Shown: positions 1-5,796, counted from the first letter of the stretch. The stretch is DNA of 7,112 nt from Lysobacterales bacterium CG02_land_8_20_14_3_00_62_12 (GCA_002785585.1 PEUI01000352.1:1-7112), one strand, 5' to 3'. Made by a program: numbers and translations. Notes: a model not told the origin generated them from the sequence alone.

Positions 1-92
1 CCATCCATGGCGTCGCAAAGCGCGTAGCACTGGAGCCGACGTACTCGAGTCGTCCGTCAAGTCGGGTCCGCGCCGGTGGCGCTTGACCCGAC
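1..92 (+). other. probable 3' end of an upstream rightward transcription unit
   Basis: A good intrinsic terminator at 104-129 on the + strand implies that a rightward gene ends just before it. Two frames could carry its last codons: one stops with TGA at 84-86, 17 nt before the terminator stem and with 27 open codons from the window edge; the other stops with TAG at 25-27. Third codon positions in the first are mildly G/C rich (about 17 of 27), which is not decisive. The protein cannot be identified from so short a tail, and a non-coding RNA ending at this terminator is equally possible. Confidence 0.3.
61..92 (+). other. 13-bp GC-rich hairpin upstream of terminator
   Basis: GTCGGGTC (61-68) pairs perfectly with GACCCGAC (85-92). 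After a small bulge (C69 against T83-T84), GCGCC (70-74) pairs with GGCGC (78-82), leaving a GGT loop. No T-tract follows, so alone it is not an intrinsic terminator. It could protect the 3' end of the upstream transcript, or be part of a structured RNA that ends at the terminator beginning 12 nt later. It overlaps the possible coding tail, so some of the pairing may be coincidental. Confidence 0.5.
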
Positions 93-103
93 CTACCCAC
101 GGC

Positions 104-129
104 AAACCCGGCTGCGGCCGGGTTTTTTT
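104..129 (+). terminator. intrinsic (Rho-independent) terminator
   Basis: A perfect 9-bp stem, AAACCCGGC (104-112) with GCCGGGTTT (117-125), closes a TGCG loop, and a run of seven T covers 123-129. Only three A precede the stem, so it acts mainly for + strand transcription. It ends the unit entering from the left and insulates the lipoprotein gene that starts 120 nt later. Confidence 0.87.
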
Positions 130-249
130 GTGGCTGTGCGGGTGGCTTCGCTCGGCCGCGTTGGCAAGCATCGGCAAAATCGGCATTCAGCTAGAGCCGG
201 TTCAGTCCTTGTCTGTCAGGCTGGCGCTTCCTCTGCAGCGGAGTTCGTC

Positions 250-558
250 ATGCGCTTTGTCATTCTGATGTTGACCACCGTGATGCTGGCCAATTGCACC
301 TGGGTCGAGCCTTCGGAGCAGGGCAAGAGCGTCCGCGTTGCCTACGGCAAAAACCTCGGCGCCTGCACCGCGAAAGGCACCATCACCGTATCGGTCAAAG
401 ACCGCGTTGCTTTTGTCAAACGCAAAGACCTGAAAGTGCGCGACGAACTCGAATCACTGGCGCGCAACGAAGCCGCCGAGCTTGGCGCCGACACCGTGCA
501 GGCGATCAACGAACCCAGCGCTGGTGAACAAAAGTTCGGCGCCTATCAGTGCCACTGA
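250..558 (+). CDS. DUF4156-family small lipoprotein
   Basis: A 102-aa protein with a short hydrophobic N-terminal signal (residues 3-14) ending at Cys16, followed by a small globular domain. The segments CTWVEPSEQGKSVRV, GTITVSVKDRV and LESLARNEAAELGADTV, and the final YQCH, match the DUF4156 pattern: a Trp after the lipid Cys, a Cys near residue 38, the ARNEAAELGADT helix and a C-terminal Cys. DUF4156 proteins are predicted envelope lipoproteins of unknown role. Thr at +2 would favour outer-membrane sorting. The lipobox reads LANC, with Asn at -1 where Gly, Ala or Ser is usual. The start is the ATG at 250 because GGAG (240-243) lies 6 nt upstream and the signal sequence begins there; an in-frame extension to 76 would run through the terminator region. 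It is apparently a single-gene unit, convergent with the gene ending at 607; 559-606 shows no terminator. No clear sigma-70 promoter is visible in 130-239. Confidence 0.85.
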   Translation: MRFVILMLTTVMLANCTWVEPSEQGKSVRVAYGKNLGACTAKGTITVSVKDRVAFVKRKDLKVRDELESLARNEAAELGADTVQAINEPSAGEQKFGAYQCH

Positions 559-606
559 AGCGGCGCGAATGCTGCAAGTACCGAGTGATCGCGCGGTCGT
601 CGGCGG

Positions 607-1644
607 CTAACGCAGCGACGATCCCGGTAGCGACAAGATGTAGTCGGCACCCATGAGTTGCGAGGCGGTGTAAAAGCCACCGGCCGGATGCTGCGCCAGG
701 AGGTGATCGAGCACACCGATTGCGGTCAAGGCGGTGAGGTCGTAACCGTTGACCGTGGTGAGCTGTTTTTTCACTTCCTTGCCGGCTGCGTTTTTCACCT
801 CGCCCCACAACGTGCAGGCGGAATCATCGCGCTTGGCAGAAGCCGGTCCACCGGCGCGGACCTTGCCTTTCATCCAGCGTTGGACCAACCCCAAGCCGAG
901 CAGCCAGCGCACGCGATTGAGCTTGCGCAGGCGTTCGCTGGTGGCGATCGGCACCACCATGTAGACCTCAATATTGGGAATGCCGGTCGAAACAAAGGCG
1001 GTGTAGACGTCACCCCAGGGGATGGTCATGGCGTGGCGCGGCTCACCATCGCGCTCAAAACTGCGCGTTTTGTAGGCCAGCGGCACGGCTTCGATGTGAC
1101 CATTGACGCGCACTCTGCCGCCTTTGCTGATGCCCTCAACCGCCGTCAGCGCGGTGCCGTGACTGGGGCCACCGCCGGCTTCGAAGGCCAGCACCAAAGC
1201 ATCGGCGTCGGGCAACTCGCGCTTGAGCAGGGCCGCCAGACAATCGCTCGGCACCACGTCGAAACCGGTGCCGGGAATGACCACGATGCCGCGCTCGCGG
1301 GCGCGTTGATCGGCTTGGTGGCAGTGCGCAAACACCTCCATCTCGCCGGTGATATCCAGATAATGCGTACCGGCCTGCAAGCAGGCTTCCAACATCGGCG
1401 CGCTGGTCGCCGAAAACGGACCGGCACAATGCAAGACCGCATCAATTCCGGACAGCGCCGACGCGGCGGTAGCCACCTCTTCCAGCCCGAAGATGCGCGC
1501 CGGCAAATTATGTTCGCGCGCCAGGGCCTCGATCGCTTGGCGATTGCGACCGCCAAGCACTGGCCGATGACCGCGCTTCAACGCCAGGTCGAGGATCAGC
1601 TTTGCGGTGTAGCCGTTGGCGCCATAGAGCATCCATCCGCCCAT
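607..1644 (-). CDS. saccharopine dehydrogenase-like NAD(P)-binding oxidoreductase
   Basis: A 345-aa protein with an N-terminal Rossmann fold. The dinucleotide loop YGANGYTAK spans residues 7-15, then GGRN at 31-34 ends strand 2. The segments VLHCAGPFS (70-78), THYLDITGE (93-101) and PGTGFDVVPSD (124-134) are hallmarks of the saccharopine dehydrogenase/trans-acting enoyl reductase superfamily. The C-terminus (GGFYTASQLMGADYI...) is also typical, so the protein looks complete. Members are predicted NAD(P)-dependent oxidoreductases; most bacterial ones have no known substrate, and this is probably not a lysine-pathway saccharopine dehydrogenase. The third Gly of GxxGxxG is Ala14. The ATG at 1644 is chosen because AGGA (1654-1651) lies 6 nt upstream; a second in-frame ATG at 1632 has worse spacing. 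It lies 47 nt downstream of the GFA gene on the same strand, so co-transcription is possible. No terminator is seen beyond 607. Confidence 0.88.
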   Translation of the reverse strand: MGGWMLYGANGYTAKLILDLALKRGHRPVLGGRNRQAIEALAREHNLPARIFGLEEVATAASALSGIDAVLHCAGPFSATSAPMLEACLQAGTHYLDITGEMEVFAHCHQADQRARERGIVVIPGTGFDVVPSDCLAALLKRELPDADALVLAFEAGGGPSHGTALTAVEGISKGGRVRVNGHIEAVPLAYKTRSFERDGEPRHAMTIPWGDVYTAFVSTGIPNIEVYMVVPIATSERLRKLNRVRWLLGLGLVQRWMKGKVRAGGPASAKRDDSACTLWGEVKNAAGKEVKKQLTTVNGYDLTALTAIGVLDHLLAQHPAGGFYTASQLMGADYILSLPGSSLR

Positions 1645-1691
1645 ATTGAATCCTGCCAGGTTATCGGGTGTGCGAGTGTAACCCGCTCGGC

Positions 1692-2120
1692 TCAAAGCGA
1701 CCGACTTAAGCCGCCCAACCGAGCGGCGTGTTGTTCCCAGTGCTGGCCATCGAACGGACGGATGTGCAGACTGCGGGCCGGGTCTTGATCCAGACAACGT
1801 ACGTTGATGTCGATGCCATCGGGATTGGACCGTGGCACGTAGAAAGATTTGATGCCGCAGACCGTACAAAAATAATGTTGCGCGATGCCGGTGCCGAAGC
1901 GGTAAGTGGACAAGGCGGACCACTCGGTCAATAGTTGGAATTGCGCTTTTGGCACGATCCAGTGCAAGAATCCGCTCAGGCGACAAATCGAGCAATTGCA
2001 GTCGAGCACTTCGAGGTGGGCGGGCCCGAATGCGGCAAAGCGCACGCGTCCGCAATGGCAGCCGCCACGATGGCAAAGCGAAGGTTCGGTTGCCGTTGGC
2101 GACGACGACTCGCTAGTCAT
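1692..2120 (-). CDS. GFA family (CENP-V/GFA domain) zinc protein
   Basis: A 142-aa protein carrying the complete cysteine set of the GFA/CENP-V fold: GGCHCGRVRF (Cys21, Cys23), CNCSICR (Cys41, Cys43, Cys46) and FCTVCG (Cys85, Cys88), followed by the family segment RSNPDGIDINVRCLD (97-111). These cysteines bind structural zinc in the family. The founding member is the glutathione-dependent formaldehyde-activating enzyme Gfa, but most homologues have no demonstrated activity and the fold alone does not imply formaldehyde metabolism. The first 14 residues are Ser/Thr/Pro rich and probably disordered. The start at 2120 is the only in-frame ATG before the conserved domain; its ribosome-binding site (GCGGA, about 6 nt upstream) is modest. 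It is divergent from the DUF456 gene across a 51-bp gap and is followed after 47 nt by the oxidoreductase gene. Confidence 0.9.
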   Translation of the reverse strand: MTSESSSPTATEPSLCHRGGCHCGRVRFAAFGPAHLEVLDCNCSICRLSGFLHWIVPKAQFQLLTEWSALSTYRFGTGIAQHYFCTVCGIKSFYVPRSNPDGIDINVRCLDQDPARSLHIRPFDGQHWEQHAARLGGLSRSL

Positions 2121-2171
2121 GGCATTTCCGCTTGGATTCAGATCATTGACACGCGCTGCTGGAGCACACCA
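2121..2171. promoter_or_regulatory. short divergent intergenic region
   Basis: These 51 bp separate the GFA gene (leftward) from the DUF456 gene (rightward), so the 5' signals of both should lie here or in the flanking coding ends. A perfect -35-like TTGACA sits at 2146-2151 on +, but no good -10 follows at 16-18 bp, and such a promoter would start within the coding region. On the minus strand AATGAT (2149-2144) is a weak -10 candidate without a matching -35. I cannot assign a promoter with confidence. Confidence 0.25.
2161..2164 (+). promoter_or_regulatory. Shine-Dalgarno GGAG that fixes a TTG start
   Basis: GGAG lies 7 nt before the TTG at 2172, exactly where the hydrophobic N-terminus of the DUF456 protein begins. 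No in-frame ATG exists near this point; the nearest upstream one, at 1935, lies deep inside the oppositely oriented GFA gene. Confidence 0.65.
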
Positions 2172-2657
2172 TTGTCTACCACTTTTTGGTACTTGATCGC
2201 GGCGCTATTGACCGTACTCGGTGTGCTCGGCAGCGTATTGCCCCTGCTGCCGGGCGTGCCGCTGGTTTTTGCAGGATTGGCGCTGGCGGCCTGGGTCGAT
2301 GACTTCGCCCACGTCAGCGGCTTTACCTTGGGTTTGCTGGGCGGTTTGACCGGGCTGGCCATGTTGATCGATGTGCTGGCGAGCGCCTTCGGTACCCGCA
2401 TCGCTGGCGCCAGCGGCTGGGCGTTTCTGGGTGCTGGCGTTGGTGGCTTGGTCGGGGTGTTTTTTGCGCCCGCCGGATTGCTGGTCGGACCCTTGCTGGG
2501 CGCGGTACTGCTGGAACTGGCGGTGACTCGCCATCCGCTGGGTTCGGTCAAAGCCGGTGCCGGTGTCGGCATTGGCATCGTCCTCGGAGCCGCCGCCAAA
2601 ATTGCACTGATCGTCAGTATGTTGGCGTTGTTTGCGCTGGCGTGGTGGTGGCCGTAA
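2172..2657 (+). CDS. DUF456 family membrane protein (TTG start)
   Basis: A 161-aa, very hydrophobic protein rich in Gly, Ala and Leu. Segment 1 (residues about 5-41) contains VLGSVLPLLPGVPLVFAG, the conserved Pro/Gly re-entrant-like motif of DUF456. Further segments lie at about 51-73, 83-113 and 128-158, linked by short polar stretches (TRIAGAS, VTRHPLGS). Length and layout match DUF456 proteins, which are inner-membrane proteins of unknown function with glycine-zipper-like helices; transport or envelope roles are not established. The start is inferred as TTG from the GGAG 7 nt upstream and from where the family's N-terminus begins; the next in-frame TTG, at 2193, is less likely. The C-terminus ends in AWWWP. 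It is convergent with the GGDEF-EAL gene, whose stop lies 22 bp away, with no clear terminator between them. Confidence 0.85.
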   Translation: MSTTFWYLIAALLTVLGVLGSVLPLLPGVPLVFAGLALAAWVDDFAHVSGFTLGLLGGLTGLAMLIDVLASAFGTRIAGASGWAFLGAGVGGLVGVFFAPAGLLVGPLLGAVLLELAVTRHPLGSVKAGAGVGIGIVLGAAAKIALIVSMLALFALAWWWP

Positions 2658-2679
2658 ACGACGAAAAGCGAGCGCGCAC

Positions 2680-5388
2680 TCAGTGGTTTTCGGCCAGCCG
2701 CCCACCCAGCCAAGGCAGCAAGTGCTCCACCGGCATCGCCGCCGCCAGCGCATCGCCGATGCCGTACAGGCAGCCGAGTTCGGCCAGTAGATCGCGTTGT
2801 TGTTCGGTATCCACGCCGGTGGCAATGACCCGCGCGCCGAGGCCGGCGCCGAGCGCAATGACGCCGCGAACCAGTGCCATCGTGCGGGTATCGGCGGTCA
2901 GGCTGCGCACCAATTGCCCGGACAGCAGCAAGGTATCGAACAGATTTTCGTGCAGCGATGACAACGACGAAGCGCGACCGCCAAATTTCGCCAAGGCCAG
3001 CCGCACGCCGAGGTTGCGCAGGTTCTTCAGCGCCGCCAAGGCCGCTTTGGGATCATCGGTGATGGAGTCTTCGGTGATCGAAATGGTGAGATTGACCGCC
3101 GCCAAACCGAGTCGTTCGAGCACTTCCTGCACGCGCCCGACCAGACCCGGCTGCCGCAAGTGCTGGCCAGAAAGCAAGATCAACAATGACAAATGCGAAA
3201 CCCCAGTTTGATAGCGGGTGATCGCCGAGAACTCGCGTTGCGCCTGGTGCAGCATCCATTCGCCCAATTGCAGCCCACTGTCGTTGTTGCGGGTGGCCTC
3301 GTAAACGCGGGCGAGTGGCCACGGCGCGGTCTCCGGAAAGCGCCAGCGCAGTCGCGGCCGCAGGGCGATCGGATAGCCATCGACCAGGCCAACCACCGGC
3401 TGCAAATGCAAGGTGAACTGGCTTTGTTCGATCATCTGCGGAATCGTCGCCAGCAACGCCAAGCGTTCGACCACTTGCTGATGTTGCTCCGGCGCAAACC
3501 ATTGCTGCTGACCACCACCCTGGGTCTTGGCCAGCGCCAACGCGGTATCCGCATTGCGCAGCAAGTCGGCCGGGCTGATGGCATGGCGGGCGGTGCTGGC
3601 CAAACCGATACTGGCGGTGATCGGCAGCGCGTTTTCCTCCAGCAGGATCGGGTGGGCAAACGCCGCGTGCAGGCGCTCGATGCGGACCTGGAAGCGGTTA
3701 TCGTCGACCGCGCCTTCGAGCAAAATGGCAAAGCCGCTGTCGCTGATCCGCGACAGACCATCGACACTGCGGGTCTGCCCCTGCAGCCGTTCGGCGACCA
3801 ATTGCAGCAGCCGGTCGCCGCTGGCGTGGCCAAGACTGTCGCTGATCAAGCGATACTGATCGATATCGAGCACCGCCACCGCGACTTGCGCCGAACTCTG
3901 GCCGAGCCGGTTCATTGAGCGCGCCACCCGGTCAAGAAACAGCTCGCGTCCGGGCAGGCCGGTGAGGGCGTCGTGCAGGGCATCGTGGCGCAACTGGTCT
4001 TCCAGTTGCTGATGGGCGGTGACATCGTGCAAGTTGAGCACGATGCCGGCCAGCTCGGGGTCGTCGCGTTGATCGGTGACCGTCACTTCTGCCAGCAGCA
4101 ATGGCCGCTCGTTGGGTAAAAAACGCAACATCAGTTTGCCGCTGCTGCCGCTCACGCCGGGTTGCAGTTGCTGCAATTTCAGCCGTAGTCCATCGCTATC
4201 ATCCGGGTGCAGCAAGGTAGTGATCGGCAGCGGCAACGCCTGCGCTTGCAGATTCAGCAAACGCTTGGCCGATGGGCTGAGGTAATGGATCTGCATCGCG
4301 CTATCCAGAATCAAAATGCCATCGGCGGCGTTCTCGATCAACTTGGCGATCCGCGATTCGCTTGCCCGCCGCTCGCGTTCGTGCAGTAACAGAGTGTTCT
4401 CGCGATGGGCGATCGCCTGACGCAAGACCACGGCGATGGTCAGCGCGCTGGCCCACACCAGCAGCGCGCGCACGCTGGCCAGATTGCCAGTCAAGGCGGC
4501 CCAGGTCATCAGCCCATAACCGGCGAACAAGGCCAAGTACGGCAGCGCCGCGAACGAAGTATGCAAAGCGCTGCGCGCGCGCACCGGCGCGCCGCGATCC
4601 ATGGTGCTTTCACCAGCGGCCACCAACAACACCGCCTGTGCGTACCAAAACCCGTGCGCGAGATGATCGAGCCGCAGATCGCTTTGCGCGCCCATGATCC
4701 ACCAGACCAGGTCACCCAACAGGCTGGCAATCAGCGCCAGCGCCAGCAAAATATGGCTGCGCCGGGCGGCGCCCACCGGTAATCGCAACAGCACCGTGGC
4801 AACACCGACCAAAGTCAGCAAGTCACTGATCGGATAGGCCCAGCCGATCAGGTCGGGCAAGTTCCGCAACGGTTTGCTGACCGCCAAAAACGGCGCCAGA
4901 CCGAAGTGCCACACGAACATACCGCCGCCGACCACCACGATCAGCGCATCCAGCACAAACTTGGCGGCATCGGCGCGTGAATTGAATACCCGCGGCAGCC
5001 ACAGCAATCCCAGCATCATCAACGGAAAATAGACCAGGAAAAACCCATCCCACAAGCCGAACGCAGGATTCGCACCGAGACCCAGAAAGGCGTTGACCCA
5101 CAACACTTCGCCGATCACCACCGCCAGGATGGCGGCAGCGATCAACCGCAGCGACACCCGCGTGCGTGGCGAGGCCAACTGGGAGCGACGCCAGAACAGC
5201 CCCGCCGCCAGCAACAAAATGGGCACCCGCAACGCCGAGGCGGGCGCGCCGCCCATCGCGTGCTGGTAAAACGGCCCCAAACTCAACCACAGCCAGATCA
5301 GCGCCAGCGCCAGCGCCGCCAGGGTGTAGCCGTGCGCCGACCAAAAACGCTGGTGATCGGGTGGCTTGCGTTGTGCTGGTTGCACCAT
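2680..5388 (-). CDS. membrane-bound PAS-GGDEF-EAL protein, both catalytic motifs degenerate
   Basis: A 902-aa protein. Residues about 20-330 hold roughly ten hydrophobic segments forming an unnamed membrane sensor module. A linker helix (HRENTLLLHERERRASES) leads to a PAS domain (about 345-460: ENAADGILILDS...YLSPSAKRLL...HDVT), a GGDEF domain (about 467-632) and an EAL domain (about 650-895). Normally these domains make and degrade c-di-GMP. Here GGDEF is SDSGF (549-553) and the substrate Asn of LTxLxNR is Gly480, though the metal-binding DID (508-510) remains. An RxxD I-site (Arg540-Asp543) keeps the normal 5-residue spacing. EAL is RPR (677-679); the metal/catalytic positions read Leu738 for Asn, Ser770 for Glu, Ala800-Lys801 for Asp-Asp, Leu821 for Lys and Thr857 for Glu. 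Gln663 and Arg681 persist. It is therefore almost certainly inactive as cyclase and phosphodiesterase, and more likely a receptor or scaffold like LapD, FimX or CsrD (inference). The ATG is preceded by AGGGG (5399-5395) at 6 nt. It lies 37 nt downstream of the 75-aa gene, probably in one operon. Confidence 0.93.
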   Translation of the reverse strand: MVQPAQRKPPDHQRFWSAHGYTLAALALALIWLWLSLGPFYQHAMGGAPASALRVPILLLAAGLFWRRSQLASPRTRVSLRLIAAAILAVVIGEVLWVNAFLGLGANPAFGLWDGFFLVYFPLMMLGLLWLPRVFNSRADAAKFVLDALIVVVGGGMFVWHFGLAPFLAVSKPLRNLPDLIGWAYPISDLLTLVGVATVLLRLPVGAARRSHILLALALIASLLGDLVWWIMGAQSDLRLDHLAHGFWYAQAVLLVAAGESTMDRGAPVRARSALHTSFAALPYLALFAGYGLMTWAALTGNLASVRALLVWASALTIAVVLRQAIAHRENTLLLHERERRASESRIAKLIENAADGILILDSAMQIHYLSPSAKRLLNLQAQALPLPITTLLHPDDSDGLRLKLQQLQPGVSGSSGKLMLRFLPNERPLLLAEVTVTDQRDDPELAGIVLNLHDVTAHQQLEDQLRHDALHDALTGLPGRELFLDRVARSMNRLGQSSAQVAVAVLDIDQYRLISDSLGHASGDRLLQLVAERLQGQTRSVDGLSRISDSGFAILLEGAVDDNRFQVRIERLHAAFAHPILLEENALPITASIGLASTARHAISPADLLRNADTALALAKTQGGGQQQWFAPEQHQQVVERLALLATIPQMIEQSQFTLHLQPVVGLVDGYPIALRPRLRWRFPETAPWPLARVYEATRNNDSGLQLGEWMLHQAQREFSAITRYQTGVSHLSLLILLSGQHLRQPGLVGRVQEVLERLGLAAVNLTISITEDSITDDPKAALAALKNLRNLGVRLALAKFGGRASSLSSLHENLFDTLLLSGQLVRSLTADTRTMALVRGVIALGAGLGARVIATGVDTEQQRDLLAELGCLYGIGDALAAAMPVEHLLPWLGGRLAENH

Positions 5389-5425
5389 GGTCTGCCCCTA
5401 AATGCGAACGTGCGTTGGCCGGCGC

Positions 5426-5653
5426 TCAACCGCTGGCGATCAGCTTGCCGACGAAGGCAAAAATCTCGTCTTTGCTGCCGGTGACGCTGACCTGGGTATC
5501 GCGGGTCAAGCCAGTGCCGATCAATACCGACCACTCGATGCCGTCGTTGCCGTCTTCATCCATTTTCGGATACGACTCCGGCTTGCTGATGGTGACGATC
5601 CGATCAGCGTCGATGACATTGCCATTCGGCAGTTTTACCCAGCGTTGCGGCAT
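5426..5653 (-). CDS. unrecognised 75-aa acidic protein
   Basis: A 75-aa soluble protein with no signal peptide or membrane segment. It starts MPQRWVKLPNGNVIDADRIV, has an acidic middle (KMDEDGNDGIEW, about residues 30-41), a predicted beta stretch (SVLIGTGLTRDTQVSVTG) and a C-terminal amphipathic helix (SKDEIFAFVGKLIAS). The order 'xxLxxG..I.AdxI..I', then strands, then 'V.GS.dEI...v..L' recalls small all-beta proteins of the FlbD-like kind, but I would not assign it to a family. The ATG at 5653 is supported by GGAG (5663-5660) 6 nt upstream; the frame stays open to 5893, but that extension is low-complexity and overlaps aceF on the other strand. It ends 37 nt before the GGDEF-EAL start with no terminator between, so the two are probably co-transcribed and may be functionally linked (inference). 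Confidence 0.8.
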   Translation of the reverse strand: MPQRWVKLPNGNVIDADRIVTISKPESYPKMDEDGNDGIEWSVLIGTGLTRDTQVSVTGSKDEIFAFVGKLIASG

Positions 5654-5659
5654 AGCGCG

Positions 5660-5663
5660 CTCC
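5660..5663 (-). promoter_or_regulatory. Shine-Dalgarno GGAG of the 75-aa gene
   Basis: Read on the minus strand, GGAG occurs 6 nt before the ATG at 5653. This decides the start against the open in-frame extension that continues upstream to 5893. Confidence 0.6.
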
Positions 5664-5691
5664 GATCCAGTTGCGCCGAATGGTAACGCCG

Positions 5692-5718
5692 CCGCCAGCG
5701 AAATGGTTGGCGGTTTTT
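5692..5718 (+). terminator. terminator-like hairpin with T5 tract, in divergent intergenic region
   Basis: CCGCCA (5692-5697) pairs with TGGCGG (5708-5713) around a 10-nt loop, followed by five T (5714-5718). On + it has the form of a weak to moderate intrinsic terminator, but no + strand gene lies upstream of it. Read on the minus strand it would be a hairpin in the 5' leader of the 75-aa gene, its near end about 38 nt before that start codon. It may block antisense + transcription, end a small + strand RNA, or be fortuitous. Confidence 0.4.
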
Positions 5719-5796
5719 GCAGCGCGGGCGGCCGGGTCGCGCCTGTGGCAGCGGGCCAATCCAAGGAACCCGCCGAGGTTAAGCCCGCAGCGCCCA

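Noticed and set aside
170..185. ATCGGCA direct repeat upstream of the lipoprotein gene
   Set aside because: Two 7-bp copies in GC-rich DNA without nearby promoter elements; no support for a binding site.
161..189. TTGGCA with a downstream hexamer as lipoprotein promoter
   Set aside because: The hexamer at 17 bp (CATTCA) matches only two positions of TATAAT.
76..249. N-terminal extension of the lipoprotein frame to GTG/ATG-like codons upstream
   Set aside because: It would be translated through the terminator and would place the signal peptide internally; GGAG precedes the ATG at 250.
1659..1683. GGTTA..TAACC inverted repeat before the oxidoreductase gene as an operator
   Set aside because: Only 5-bp arms with no symmetry inside; expected by chance.
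658..1788. 376-codon open frame on + across the oxidoreductase gene
   Set aside because: It is fully antisense to a recognised protein with its own ribosome-binding site; the product is low-complexity His/Arg/Gly/Ala without motifs, as expected from the complement of GC-rich coding DNA.
1645..2076. N-terminal extension of the oxidoreductase frame to 2076
   Set aside because: The extra 144 residues are another-frame copy of the GFA gene region and Arg/Ser rich; AGGA before the ATG at 1644 and the family's N-terminus fix the start there.
1935..2171. N-terminal extension of the DUF456 frame to the ATG at 1935
   Set aside because: It would lie antisense over most of the GFA gene, and its product does not resemble the family; the TTG at 2172 has a ribosome-binding site.
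2146..2174. Perfect TTGACA as a -35 box of the DUF456 gene
   Set aside because: The hexamers at 16-18 bp are poor (for example CCATTG), and transcription would begin downstream of the inferred start codon.
2660..2683. Terminator for the GGDEF-EAL gene on the minus strand (short GAG..CTC hairpin then TTTT)
   Set aside because: The stem is only 3-4 bp with a G-T pair and overlaps the stop codon; too weak to call.
3193..3918. 241-codon open frame on + within the GGDEF-EAL gene
   Set aside because: Antisense shadow; the product is Gln/Arg rich with no recognisable motifs.
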